A stretch of 64,000 nt of DNA from Tolypeutes matacus (Eukaryota > Chordata > Mammalia > Cingulata > Chlamyphoridae). Made by a program: the position numbers and the translations under genes. Below are positions 33,481-54,500 of the stretch, in pieces. The first letter of the stretch is position 1, and each line of letters begins with the position of its first letter. The notes under the pieces were generated by a model, which was not told the origin of the DNA, made no database searches, and saw only the letters and a program-made list of their open reading frames with translations. The stretch lies in NCBI GenBank assembly GCA_026826555.1, contig JAKSZT010037307.1, positions 1,565,879 to 1,629,878 of the forward strand, in the 5' to 3' direction.

Positions 33481-36400
33481 GTTGGGCGGTTTGCGGGGAC
33501 CTTGTATGGGTTCCCGTCGGTATCTCCGAGGGGCTCGGTGGAGACACTGCCTCGACCAGCCCGGCGCCGCCTCCCGGAACTGGCCCGCGGCTGGCACGTG
33601 CCCTGGGGGACTGCGGCCACGTGTGCGCCCCACTGGAGCGCGCTGCCCACCCGTTCGCAGCCTGTGCTCTGGCCATTGTCCCTCCACTCCCGGTACCTGT
33701 TGAGGTGGACAAGCCCGCCGAACAGGACAGGGAACCGTCTCCTACGCCAAGCCCTGCTCCTTTGCTGGACTGGAGGAGGAAGTTGGCGGGAGGCTCGGGA
33801 AGCGCAGCCTGCGCTGGAGACCCGAGGGAAGGGGCGATTAGGAAGCCGCAGGATTCAAGCTTGGGGAACGATTCAAGCCTGGGGAACGGGAGCCTGGCCC
33901 CAGAGGCCATGCAGGAAGCCCACACCCTGGAGCCTGGGCAGTTCTGCAGCTCACTTATCAGTCTCCACCAGAAGCATGTCCTGGTGCAGTAAACATGCTT
34001 ACTGTGCTGGGATGGGGCACCTGTGGGCACAGGCCATATCTCAACACTGACTTAAAGGTTGTTGGGTTGAGGGACATCTAAGTGACATTCCCAGAGGGAC
34101 CAGCACTGAGACTTGTTCACTGAGTGGCGTTGGCTCCAGATTTAGGGACCAGGGAAGTTTCCCAAGGGAGAGGCTTCTGAGTGAGTCCTGAGAAGGTGGG
34201 GAAGAGAGTGCCATGTGTGGGGGACAAGTTGTGCAAAGGCCTGGTGGCTGAAGGGACCTGTGGCACAGTGGAACATAAGGGAAGGCTAGGCTGCTGTGGC
34301 AGGTAGGGTAGTGAGAGAGGGTGAGCAGAGGCCAGTGCATGGGCTGGACTTTGGCCAGCAGGGTGAGTAGTTCCTGAGAAGTCGGCCCAGCCTAAGACCA
34401 GAATCTAGCTGGGGCTCTGCTACCACAGCAGTCCTTGCCATGGTCAGCCCCTGACCCTGGGCAGAGCCTCTACATGGGAATGTCCTAGCCCTGCTGACCC
34501 CGACACCCCGTCTTCACCTGTCTTCAGGGGCTCCTGCAGTTGGGGGCCACTTCACTTTCTGCTGCTTCTCCCAGGCCAGGATGAATCTGTGTGTCCATCT
34601 ACCCAGGGCTATAAGGGGGGGGGGGTCAGAGGACAGTGTGACTAGAGCCTGGGTACCCACCTCCCCTCCCCAGGAGCTGGGCTGCTGCCCCCAGGGCTGG
34701 TGGGTGGCCTGGTGAGATTGTTGGCCACAGAAGATCATAACAACTTGTTTAGTTGTCTCCACCCACCCCACCCAAAAGAGGTGCTTTTGCATCTTTGATT
34801 TGCAGATGGAGAAACTGAGGCACTGAAGGGTAGTCACCTGACTCAGTTATGTACCTGTTAAGATACAAAGCCAGGATTTGACCCCAGGCCTGCCCAACTG
34901 GAATCTAAGCCCCTGACCAGCACGCCCCCTACTTTGTGGGCATAATCTGGGCTGGTAGTTAAGTTGCCCCAGGACCTGCCGAGAGATGCTCTCCATTCCA
35001 GCTGGACCACAGGCCTAGGTGGGGCCTGTGCAGCCCTACTGCCTCCCAGTCTCCTCAAAGCAGGTTCTGGCCTCAGGTGGGCACTGTCCATCGTGTCTGC
35101 ACCTGGTACCTGATGCCATCCAGCAAGTAGCCCTTCCTTCCCTCCCCTTCTCCTGCTTCCTCGGTCAGCCTCTGCTGCTTGCCTCAGCCTCAGTTTTCTC
35201 ATCTCTCAGAGGGGGTGACATTCCATCTTACGGGGTCATGAGGCTGGGTGAGGTACCCCCAACTCTCGTTCATCGACGGCAGCAGACCGAGTGCCCCTTT
35301 CTGCCCTGCCCAGGTGCCCGGAGCAGTGCCCAAGCTGACTCAGGTTCCAGTGAGGACGAGGCGGCCAGTGAGGCCCGCAGCACTACCAGCGAATGCCCTA
35401 GCCTGCTCAGCGTCACAGCAGAGGACAGCCTTGGTGAGAGTGGGGAGGAGTCTGGCAGGGGCTCGGTGGAGAAGAGCAGGCAGTGGGGTTGACAGGCTGG
35501 CCTTGCAGGGGGCGACGTGGACGAGCAGGCCCAGCAGGAAGACCTCGAGGAGAAGCTGAAGGAGTACGTGGACTGCCTCATAGACAAGAGGTACTCCCTC
35601 CCGCCAGCCACTCCTCACGTGAGGGTGAGCCCCCACCGGCTGTGAGCAGGGGGCAGCTAGCCCACCCGACCCTCTTTCTCTGCCCGTCCCCAGTGCCAAG
35701 ACCCGGCAGGGTGCCCTTGAGAGCTTGCGCCTGGCCCTGGCATCCCACCTACTCCCTGACTTCTTGCTGGAGCGCCACCTCACACTGGCCGATGCCCTGG
35801 AAAAGTGCCTCAAGAAAGGTCTGGAATAGGGTAGTGGGGCTATGGGGGCGCCTGAGCCAGGTGGGTGCTGACCCTCATTGCGTGGGCTGACAGGAAAGCG
35901 TTCCCACAGGGAAGGCCGAGGAACAGGCTCTGGCTGCTGCCCTGCTGGGCCTGCTCTGCATACAGCTGGGCCCTGGGCCCAAGGGCGAGGAGCTGTTCCA
36001 CAGCCTGCAGCCCCTGCTGGTGTCTGTCCTCAGCGATGGCACAGCCAGCCCGGCTGCCCGGCTCCACGTGAGTGCTCCCTTGCCCCATAGTACCCTCTCC
36101 CTGTATCTTAACGGAGTGGTGGGTTCCACCTGCCACCAGACATATCCTCTCTGAGGGGCCGGGAGTCCCACCTCTGGGAACCAGCCTTGCCCTCTTCCCA
36201 GCAGTGTGCGTCTGCTCTTGGCTTGGGCTGCTACGTGGCTGCCACTGACATCCAGGTGAGTAGCTGGTCTCAGGTGGCAAGTGATGAGCATATAGGCCCT
36301 AGTTCTGCCCTAGAAGCACTCCCCTGCCTCTCTCTGCTCCTAGGACCTGGTCTCTTGCCTCACCTGCTTAGAAGGTGTCTTCAACCGGGCCTGCGGCACA

Positions 36401-37752
36401 AGTGGCTCCCCAGCCCCTGCAGCCCCTGCCAGCCTGCATGGCTTGCTCTGTGCTGCCTTGCAGGCCTGGGCATTGCTACTTACCATCTGCCCCAGCACCC
36501 ACGTCAGCCACGTGCTCAACAGGTAGGGGTGGCTGCCCACCAGGAGGAGGAGGGGAGAAGTGAGGAGGCCCCCAGCCCTCACAGCTCATTCTGCCCTTTC
36601 ACCAGGCAGCTGCCGCGACTGCCCCAGCTTTTGTCCAGCGAAAACGTGAACCTGCGGATCACTGCTGGTGAAACCATCGCACTGCTCTTTGAGCTTGCCC
36701 GGGACCTTGAGGTGTGGGAGATGGGGGTAGGGGAGGGTGCCTGCTGCTGCCACCTGTCCATCCCAGGCTGGATGGAGAGGATGCCACCGAGAGCAGGGCA
36801 GCCTCAGGCTAGCGTGAAGGGGAGGTGACCCCAACACATACTCATGTGCTAGGGGCCAAGGAGGCGTTTAGGGGGTCCAGGCAGAGAGGAGGAGAAGGGC
36901 ATTCTTGGAGAAGGGACGGAGCTGGGCTTCATCCCCACGCCGAGAGCCGGCAGAGCTCAGGGCCCCCGCCTGCGTGCCCTCGCCTCCCCACTACAGGAGG
37001 ACTTTCTCTACAAGGACATGGAGGCACTCTGCAGCGCCCTGCGCACCCTAGCCACTGACGGCAGCAAGCACCGCGCCAAGGCCGACCGCCGGCGCCAACG
37101 CTCTACTTTCCGCGCGGTGCTGCACTTCGTCGAGGTGTGTGGGCTAACGTGTGTGTCCTCGTGAGACTGCATCCCCAGGCACAGCGGCCAAGGTCTATCA
37201 TTTGGGCCCCTCTACCCTGCAGGGCGGTGAGTGCGAGGAAGAGACAGTGCGCTTTGGGCTCGAGGCGCTCTACGTGGATAGCTGGGCCCGGCGCCGGATC
37301 TACGCTGCCTTCAAGGATGTGCTGGGTTCGGGCATGCACCACCACCTCCAGGTGGGGGGCAGGCAGGGTGGGGGCAGGCAGGGCTGCTTTGGACTGGCCT
37401 GAGCTCACCGCCGTCTTTGCCCCCAGAACAATGAGCTACTCCGCGACATCTTCAGCCTGGGCCCAGTGCTGGTGCTGGACGCCGCTGCCCTGAAGGCCTG
37501 CAAGATTCCACGCTTTGAGAAGGTTCGCAGCCTTGGGCACCTTTACTTTCCCTCCATCCCTTTTCCTTGGGGCCTGGAGCTCTGCAGGAGCTGGAGGAGG
37601 AGCTCTAGAGCCCCAGGCTTCTGCCGCCCCAGCTCACCAGGTTATCCCGCCTCCCCCACGTCCCTCCCCAGCACCTGTACAACGCTGCTGCCTTCAAGGC
37701 CCGAACCAAGGCACGCAACCGCGTGCGGGACAAGCGGGCAGACATCCTGTGA
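33399..37752 (+). CDS. IFRD2: IFRD2, interferon-related developmental regulator 2
   Basis: Twelve coding exons: 33399-33456, 35314-35433, 35509-35590, 35694-35818, 35910-36067, 36205-36255, 36344-36522, 36606-36711, 36997-37134, 37223-37351, 37427-37522 and 37672-37752. Phases agree throughout and the sum is 440 aa (human about 442). The N terminus is basic (MPRARKGNAPRKGGQRRGRG), then a Ser/acidic linker (DSGSSEDEAASEARS). A helical ARM/HEAT-like repeat body follows, then a basic C terminus ending KARNRVRDKRADIL. Family members act as transcription co-regulators, and IFRD2 has been found on inactive ribosomes as a translation repressor. Exon 6 has a tandem NAGNAG acceptor. The donors after exons 4 (AAAG|GTCTGG) and 11 (AAG|GTTCGC) are weak. 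Confidence 0.95.
33457..35313 (+). other. IFRD2 intron 1 with old repeats
   Basis: It contains an 18-bp tandem duplication (GATTCAAGCYTGGGGAAC, 33852-33887) and a degraded old repeat at about 34040-34360. A reverse MIR lies at about 34805-34925 (GGAGAAACTGAGGC) and a forward MIR piece at about 35180-35225 (GCCTCAGTTTTCTCATC). No alternative coding exon is supported. Confidence 0.5.
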
Positions 37753-38198
37753 AGCAGCACCAGCCGGAGAGGAGACTGTCCACACCCTCACCTGTATTTT
37801 TAATAGAAGACAGTGCGACGACTGGTCTTTGCCAATAATTGTCGCTTTATTTTTTTAATGACAAAACCAAAAACGGACATGGGAGTGGGGGGCTGGGGGC
37901 CGGGTCACATAGAACCTTGGCCCTTTGCCCCTGTGTTCAGCCCTGTGGCCTCTTCCTGACCATCTCAGACCGAGCCAGATGTGAATCTGCCGCAGGGCTG
38001 TGGGGCAGGCAGGGGCATGTGGTGGGGGTGAAGGGACCATCCCTTCCTTCCTCTCTCTTCAGGCCTTGCTCCCCTAGGGTAACCCACTTCTTTTGGTGGT
38101 GGAGAGGGGGGAGCAGTAGAGCATCTGGGTAGCAGATGGGGAGGTAAGACCTACCTGGAATGGATTTACGTGCTGATTTTTAAAAATTATTAGAGATA

Positions 38199-38204
38199 AT
38201 TAAA
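38199..38204 (+). terminator. Probable IFRD2 poly(A) signal ATTAAA
   Basis: ATTAAA 450 bases after the IFRD2 stop, with a GT-rich stretch downstream (TTTTGCGGTCCTGG...GGTTGTTTCTGT). An earlier end is possible. Confidence 0.5.
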
Positions 38205-38379
38205 CAGAATGCTCAGCCTTTTGCGGTCCTGGCTCCTGGTTGTTTCTGTCCCCCATCCCCACCCCAGTCCACCGTTCCAGGCTCAGGCCCAGCAGGTCTC
38301 CTCCAGCTCACCCTTGCCCTCCAAGGGAGCCTCTTCCCAGGTGGCCCCCCTCCTACTCACAGCCCAGTCTGTCTTTGTT

Positions 38380-38596
38380 GGTTTTTTTTTTTGGTTTTTT
38401 TTGTTTGTTTGTTTGTTTTTAAAGATTTTATTTATTTATTCATCCATCCCCCCCTTGCTGCTTGTGCTCGCCGGGTCAGCCAACCATGCCGCGTGGGCGG
38501 GCCCGCCCCCACCAGGAGGCCCCGGGAACCGAACCCGGGGCCCCCCATATGGTAAACGGGAGCCCTACTGATTGAGCCACAGCCGCCCCCCCCCCC
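38380..38596 (-). repeat. Minus-strand DAS-type SINE between IFRD2 and LSMEM2
   Basis: On the minus strand it reads CGGCTGTGGCTCAATCAGTA, GGTTCGGTTCCCGG and a long body, ending in a tail of TTTATT-type repeats seen on the plus strand. It is a longer SINE subtype than the copies at 22933 and 28089. Confidence 0.7.
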
Positions 38597-38925
38597 AGCC
38601 TGTCTTTGGATGCCAAGGCTAGACCCCACACCGGGAGGTAAACTGGGTGGGAGACAGCCATTTCTGGACTTCTGAGCCTGCTACCTGGGGGTGGCCAGAG
38701 GGTTCTGACTGGCCAGAGAAGAGCCTGGAGGCTGGTGCCCCCTCCTCTGACCTTGGGACACCCACAGCAGGGCCTTGGCATAAGGAGGCTTGGCTGGGCC
38801 TAGCCAGGAGAGGTTGGGAGGGGCAGGCAGCCGTGGGGTTAGGTTAGGTTCTTGTACAAAAATCTCTCCAAGGAAGTAGGCTAGACGGGGCCAGCAGCCG
38901 GGGAGGGGAGCCCTGCCAACGGCCC

Positions 38926-38931
38926 TTTATT
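38926..38931 (-). terminator. LSMEM2 poly(A) signal (AATAAA on minus strand)
   Basis: Plus-strand TTTATT lies 40 bases beyond the LSMEM2 stop, so the 3'UTR would be unusually short, about 60 bases. Confidence 0.65.
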
Positions 38932-38970
38932 CTGTCCACACGTACCCAGGCCCCAGGTCCTGGCAGCGCC

Positions 38971-41780
<2,810 letters not shown>

Positions 41781-41891
41781 GGTGGGTAGCAGGCAGCTGC
41801 AGCCAGTGACGGTGCCCAGTAAGTAGGACTGGACTGAGGCAGCAGTGGCTCCTGAGAGCCTAGGGAAGGCCTGGCCACCTCCCAATCGGGG

Positions 41892-41932
41892 CCTAAAATA
41901 GGCCTGAGCTCAGCCCACTAGGCTATATTTAG
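41892..41932 (-). promoter_or_regulatory. LSMEM2: MEF2-type sites upstream of LSMEM2
   Basis: CTATATTTAG at 41923-41932 matches the MEF2 consensus YTAWWWWTAR exactly. CCTAAAATAGG at 41892-41902 is MEF2/CArG-like. They lie 110-155 bases upstream of the proposed ATG at 41780, and the minus strand also reads TAAATATA there, which could act as a TATA element. Confidence 0.5.
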
Positions 41933-42519
41933 GGCAACTCTCAGCCCTGGGAAGTGGCAGAATGACCCACATGGGCCAGCCTGAACCGTCCACCTGGTGA
42001 TGGAGCCCAGGCAAGGGCACGCCTCCACTAGTGCATGTACTGGGTCCTTCTCAGGCAAGCGTGCCATCCCGTACGTGCACAGGCCTCGGGACTGGCTGCC
42101 TCCAGAGCTCAGCCTCCAGCAGTGCCCCACAGGACAGCCAAGACATGCAAAGGGGCCTGTGCATTGCCGCCCCTACAGACCCCCCCCCCAGCACACTGGT
42201 CTCCTAAGCAAATACGGAACAAGCACCATCCACTGTGTCCCCCTGCTGGTGGCAGGGGCTGGGAGCAGCTGGAGCACCACTGGAGGAACCATGAGGGGGC
42301 AAACACCGCCCCCATACACAGATATCCGTGCTGGGCAGTTGGCAGATTCGCATTGGAGGCTGGGGCTGCCATTACTTAGTTTATAATCGGGTAAAGGAGC
42401 CACCCTTTCTGACCTTTCTGTGTCTCTTTCCCAACTGGGGCAAAGCAATCCATGGGCTCTACTTCCTAAAGCATCTCCAATCTATCGCTCCACCATGTCA
42501 CATTAGCATCCTTGATGAT

Positions 42520-42870
42520 AGCAAGCCTCTTTCTACCTCAGGACCTTTGCACTAACTGTTCTTTTTTTCTGGGATGCTCTGCCCCAGATAGCCCCTTGGC
42601 TCGCTCCTTGTCTTCAGCTCAAATGTCACCCTTCGGTGAGGTCTTCTGCTCACACTCTTCCAAATCACCCAGTTTTATTTTCTTCATAACACTTAGCCCT
42701 GAAATTACATTAGTCAGTATGCCCTGTCCATGTCATTATCCCCAAAAGCCCTACAGAACCTGCTTGGTCACATGGAAACCGCCCTTAATCCTTGGACACA
42801 AGGAGTAACTGAGGTCCTGAGACTGGTGGGAAGATGCCCAAGGCCACACAGCAAGTCCCAGACTAGAGGC
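42520..42870 (+). repeat. L2 3'-end fragment followed by a reverse MIR piece
   Basis: CAGGACCTTTGCACTAACTG, CAGCTCAAATGTCACCCTTC and TTTTCTTCATAACACTTAGC are the standard order of an L2 3' end. GATGCCCAAGGCCACACAGC at about 42834 is MIR-like. Confidence 0.65.
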
Positions 42871-42906
42871 TGCCCACTGGAGCCTTGGTAGCTTTGGCTG
42901 GTAACG

Positions 42907-42912
42907 TTTATT
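42907..42912 (-). terminator. SEMA3B poly(A) signal (AATAAA on minus strand)
   Basis: Plus-strand TTTATT lies about 390 bases beyond the SEMA3B stop on the minus strand, giving a 3'UTR of about 43300-42890. Confidence 0.6.
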
Positions 42913-43300
42913 GCATTGTTTTAGTACAGTCGGCCTGCCCCCTCCCCACCCCTGCCCCCAGCAGCTGGTGTTCACAGCGTCCTGCTGGCTGCCCAGGGGC
43001 GACACTCCAGGCGCTCCACAGCCCTTGGGGTGGGTTGGTCTAGCGCCCACTTTCTACCGGCTCCCAAGCGATCAGACCCCGCACCCAGCCTGGGCCACGC
43101 GCCCGGGCTACATTCAAGGGTTATTGGCTGTTAATAAATAAGCCTGCGCGGCTGTCCTTCGGCCGGAGCCTGTCGCTGTTCCGTCGGCCCGAATCCGCAG
43201 CGAGCCCGGCTCTGACCTGTCGGTCTCCGCGTCCCAGGGTCTGTCCGCCCCCTCTCCCGCCTGTCGTCTGCTGCCCGTCCTCGGCGCGGAAACGGCCGGG

Positions 43301-49551
<6,251 letters not shown>

Positions 49552-49879
49552 CCCGGTGGCTAGGCGCTCAGGGTGCAGCGGGCGTGTGTGGAGGAGCCTT
49601 TAGCCGCCCTGGACTCTGCCCCAGGATCTGGAAGAGAAGGAGTCGGCCACGAGGGCGGGAGGCAAAGGGGTAGTCCCCAGGGATCAGATTACAGCCCCGA
49701 GGGGCACGCGGCTGGGGGTCGCATTCCGCTTCTGAGCCCTCCCCTTGGAGGGTGCCCCTCCTGGCCACAATCACAGACACACCCACACTGGGCACACCCT
49801 CCCGGTCACCCCCACATAGGCAGGCGCCCGCCCCACCACGTCACCCCCCAGTATCCCCCCTCCCGTATATACACGCACA

Positions 49880-49980
49880 GACATTAATTCACAAACACTG
49901 GGTGCCCACTTCATGCCATCTGGGAACTAGAACTAGGGACACCGCAGATAAGGCCCCCGTGCAGGAGAGGGCAGGGCGCC
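49880..49980. repeat. Ancient L2/MIR-type fragment
   Basis: CAAACACTGGGTGCCCACTT followed by AACTAGGGACACCGCAGATA resembles the old 'ggtgcctactatgtgc...gggatacagcagtga' repeat, strongly diverged. Confidence 0.35.
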
Positions 49981-50149
49981 AACAAGGAGCGATGTGGTCA
50001 TTTCACAGGGCGCCAAGTGCAATGAGCAAAACAACCCAGTGGTAGGAGCGAGCGTGGCAGGAGGGGTCAGGCTGTGCACCCACAGGGCCACACAAAAACA
50101 CAACGGCACTTGGGGCCTGGGCCAGGGGTGCAGATGACTGTGCGTGTGG

Positions 50150-50350
50150 ATGTGTTTCTGAGTGCCCCCTGGGGATCTGTATGTACACATGTGTACAGGG
50201 AGTACACGCGTGTGAGTGGTGTATGCGTGTGTACACATTTACGTGCAGACATGCCATGTGTGTGCACATGGTAGTATGTGCTATGTCTGCATATATGAAT
50301 CATACGTGCGCGTGCGTGCAAGTGTATGTGTGCATGTATGTGGGTGTCTC
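50150..50350. repeat. Alternating purine-pyrimidine (GT/GC/AT) tract
   Basis: About 200 bases dominated by GTGTG, TACACA and GTGCGCGTGCGTG runs. It is an imperfect TG-type microsatellite in the SEMA3B 5' intron. Confidence 0.7.
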
Positions 50351-51029
50351 TGGGTATGCAGGTGAGCAAATACAATTAGCATCAACCATCCCTGTCAACT
50401 GAGCCCCTGAAACCCACTTCAGCTGCCCACGAGGCCACAAGGAGAGAGCCCCGGCAGCCTCTCACCCGGTTCTGGGTCAAGCTGCCCCTCCCGCTCAGAG
50501 CCTCCATGGCTCCCTCAGTCTATCTCTCCCGCTGACCTCTTCCTCAGCCCCTCAGAGTAGCCGAAGCCCAAGTTTCCCTGAGCCTCTTCCCCAGCTCTAG
50601 CCCCTCCACCTCCCTGGACCCCTCAGCTGGAGCCAGGCTCCGGCAGCAACGTCCACCCTCCTCCATGGGCTGGCTGGGCAGGTGCCAGGGGCACGGGAGC
50701 CCTGGGGAGGGGCAAGGGCCCGGGTGGAATCCAGCACGGGGTGCAGCTGCTGGGGCAAGTCCCAGACCCCTCCCCGACTCCCCAGCTCCTGGCCCCCTCC
50801 CATGACAGGGCCCCCACCTCCGTCCTTCCCTCTGCTGACACTTGCCGCTGCCTCTTCCTGAGCCCCTGAGGTCTGCGATGCCCAGAAACACCCGGCCGCC
50901 TTCCCATACTCCACCAAGAGCTCTGGCAGCGGCGCCTCCCCACCCTTGCCCCTTCGCATCGGGGGAAGGGGAGCAGCCTAGGGCCCGCCGCCCTCTGACG
51001 GCTCCTTTAAGGCACAGCCCCCGCCCCCA

Positions 51030-51540
51030 CCAGCCCAGCCGCCACCCCCGGTAAAGTTTACTGCGGGCGGATCCGGTGACCGGCAGGCGGCCGGGACCGG
51101 CTGGAGATGGCAGCCAGGCCGGGGCAGAGCAGAGCCGAACGGGCACGCGGGAGGGCTGGGGAGGGACGACCCCTCCCCTGCCGGGCCTCAAGGGGGAAGG
51201 TGCCCCAGGCGGCAGTCCCAGAAGGGGGTGGCCAACAAGGCAGAGGAGGAAGGAGCGACGGAGGGCCCCCCACCAACCCCGGTGGCTCTGCAGCCGGCCG
51301 AGGGAGCAGCCTGGGGGCCGCCCCAGGGACTTACCTACCTGCAGAGGCAGTGGGGGTGGTGAGGGAGTAGCCTGGGGGAAACGGGGGGACGCCAGCTGCC
51401 ACCTCAGCTCCCAGGAGGAGCTGGCTGGGATGGGAGGGCCTGAGGTCCAGGTGGTGGAGAGGGGGGAACGGAGAGGGCTGATGGGCCGCAGGCCCCAGGC
51501 CTTCCTCACCACTTGGGCCACGAGTGCCTAAAGTGCTTCT
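51030..51540 (-). promoter_or_regulatory. SEMA3B: SEMA3B 5' CpG-rich region and likely noncoding first exon
   Basis: A GC-rich block upstream of SEMA3B. On the minus strand a donor CTGCAG|GTAGGTAAGT ends a candidate noncoding exon at 51339, or at 51335 with the overlapping GTAAGT. The upstream exon limit and start site are not visible. Confidence 0.45.
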
Positions 51541-54500
51541 GCAGGCAGGCAGGCGGGGAAGGGGGGGGCTGCCCAGGGGCAGGCACAGGAGGCCCAGCAA
51601 AGCTCCTTTCTCCCTGCGGGCTGTGGGCCCATCCAGAGACCCCCATCCCGGGCAACTTGGTTCTGCATCTCTGCTGGGAGGTGGGGGCAGACAACGTGAC
51701 TTCCCTGACTCTAGCATTCCTAGGTTGAAGATGGGAAGAATTGCCCCCCACCAAACCAAGAGCCAGGAATCAGAGGGGCTTTGCAGGCAACGCAGGCCTC
51801 CTGCACGTGGGAAGGGGCTGCAGACTTGTCCTGAAGCTGGGGCTGACGGTTACATCCTATTTGTACTGTGATGGGTGCCTCTTTGGAGAAGCTGAATGTT
51901 GACCGTAGCAGAGTAGGGCCCACAGAACCACCTGGGCAACTACAGGGCCATGAGGATGGGTTTTGACCCTTCAGTCCCCCCAAGAGGCTTCCTCCTGCCA
52001 TCCCCCCAAGGCTGACCAGCAGCTCCTCAGGGGTCAGTGATGCCGTGTGGGTGCTTCAAGCAAACAAAATTCTGTTGCCCATCCCCTGGGTGCCATCCAG
52101 CCGGGCAGGGGCAGGGCAGCACAGAGACTCATCTCCAAGCCCCCTTGGAGTAGAAGTATCTGCACCCAGCCAGGGAGGGGCCTTGCCCTGCTCCTCCTGC
52201 TTCCTGAGCCCCAGGACTTAGGTCTCTGGGCTTGCTTGGCTGACTGTCTCTGGGGAACAGGTGAAGTTTGGAGATCAGCAGGAGGACCAGGAGTCTTCAG
52301 GTGGGGGACTGGGGGGATGCATCCCTGCCCAAGCTCCTAGATGCCAGGATGTGGCTTCTTCCTGTCCCCGAGCTGGCTGCTTTTCGCCTTGGACCTGGAC
52401 AGCTTCCCCTGGCCCCATGCAGGCAGACAGAATTCTTCAGCTGTTTACAATTTTCCACGCAAGCAGCCAAGATCAGCAAGTGCCTTCTGAGGCTCCCACC
52501 CACCCCCACTGTGCCCCCTGCCTGCCCAGCCTCTGTTCCATCTCCCCGGCGGTGAGTCTGCACTGGGAAATGGGACCAGGACCCCTCACCATCTTTCCAA
52601 CAACATGAGACTCAACCCCCAGCCAAAGGGATTGGGCCATCCAGACCCACCTGAGCTTCGTGCACTGCCCACCCCCCCCAGATGTGTCCCCTCCTCTGAG
52701 TAGGAAAGGGGATCTCAGGTATTTAAGCTAAAATTGTCCCTGTCCACCTAAGGTCTCCTTTCTTCTCCCAGGCCCTGACACCCAACTGCATGCCAGGTTG
52801 TGGGTGGGGACCCCCATCAAGACAGCACTCCAGGAGCAGGGTCATTGGCTGAGGGTCACTCTCAAGTTCTAGAAATCCCCAAGGAGTCCAGAATCAGGCC
52901 GCTTGGGACTGGGTCTTGACAGAATAGACTAAACCAGCATAGGCAGCTGAGGTTGCCTGACCCCTGCCCTCAGGGACCCCTCCGGCTCTTGGGCCACTCC
53001 CCTTTGCCAGGGAATCCAGGGGCAGAGACCTGCCCAGGTTCTTGCCCTGGTGCTACCTGTCAGAGACACAGCCTGCCCAGGCCTTGGCTTCTCCTTCTGG
53101 AAATACCAGCGTTGTTGTCCCTAGTCCAGCACCTACCTCCCCACCTTTCCTCACCAGCTGAGCCTGTGCCGCTGCACCCTGCCTGGGCTCTGGGTGGTGC
53201 AGCTGGGCCAGGGTGCTCGCTCGTCTAAGGCAGGCTATGCCAACCCTCTCAGTGCCCAGGTGAGCTGGAGCTGGCCTTGGGCTCCCCACGCACACCTGCT
53301 TCAGCCATTACAGCTGGTGGCTGCAATGTCACAAAACCTCTGCCTGTTCAGGCCACGTGGGTACCAGGACAGGCTACCCTGAGCACATAGGCATCACGGG
53401 GGAGGGGCGAGCAGGCCCTGGAATGCCCCCAGTCACCCCCAGGCATCACCTGAGGCCTGACTTCCCTCTCTACCACCCAACTTGGGGATGGGTCTGTCGG
53501 GCCACTTGCTCCACCACCCCAGCCTGATCTCTCCATTTTTGAAAAGTTCAGGCCCTCCCTTCCTTGCCTGTTCCCCTTCCCTTCTGAGAGCCTGTCAGAG
53601 CTGAGGTGGAGGCTCTGGCTGTGGCCCTACCCCCACCCGCTCCGCCCCTGCCCTCCGCCTCCTGCACATTCCTCCCAGGCTGAGGTCAGCCCCTCTGGGA
53701 GGGGGGCGCCCCCCCCAGCCACATCACAGCTCGGCTCGCTCCTGTTTTCTTCATTGCCCAGCAGGGTGGGGCGGGGAAGAGACGGGGCTGGGGGCGGGGC
53801 CTCCCTCTCCCCGCCCACTCCAGAGCCTGGGAGTGGGGGCGGGGGGAGGGGGGAGGATGCCGCAACCGGGGGCTCGGGGGTCCTCCGGCCTCATTAGCAT
53901 ACATTAACATGCGGGCTGCGCTCCCTCCTTCCGCTGGGGGAAGCCTCCCGGGAGCGCAGGCTGGGGCTGGAGCCCGCCCCGCACATCAACAACCTCGGCA
54001 GCCCAGGGCAGGGAGGGCTTGATTCCTGACCCTGTCTCACCCCAGCTGTGTGTCCCTGAGGGGGGACTGACCCTCTCGGACGCCTCCCTCATGTGGGCCG
54101 GGCGGGTCTGGCACGCAGCGGGGGTGCCGCAGGTGGGCACTCGCTGCCACCTCAGCTCTGGGCATCTTGGGGCATCCAAAGGGGTGAGAGCCTCGTAGGA
54201 GACCCTGCACTGCTGCCTGTCCCATCCCAGCTTCAGGGGGCCCTTTCTAGGTTCTGCTCCCACCCCAGCCCTACCACAAGGACCTTCTCGACGCTCTCGC
54301 CCCGTGCCCAGGACTCCCCGCTCCCTCTTGTCCCGGCCTCTGAGGACCCAGCCCACCCTAGCAGTGTCCAAGCCCACGGCCCACCCAAGGCCCTGGACAG
54401 CCCAGGCCCTGCTTCCTCCTCCTGCAGCTTGAAGCCTGACCTCAGTCACATACCCCACAGACCCCACAGACACTGTGGCCTTCACTAGTCCTCAGGCCTC

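Noticed and set aside
33089..34030. A 313-codon minus-strand open frame at the IFRD2 promoter
   Set aside because: It is antisense to IFRD2 exon 1 and its CpG island; composition explains it.
50544..51521. A 325-codon minus-strand open frame upstream of SEMA3B
   Set aside because: Its strand would fit a SEMA3B N-terminal extension, but it overlaps the candidate leader exon, has no homology I recognise and does not join in frame to the signal-peptide exon.
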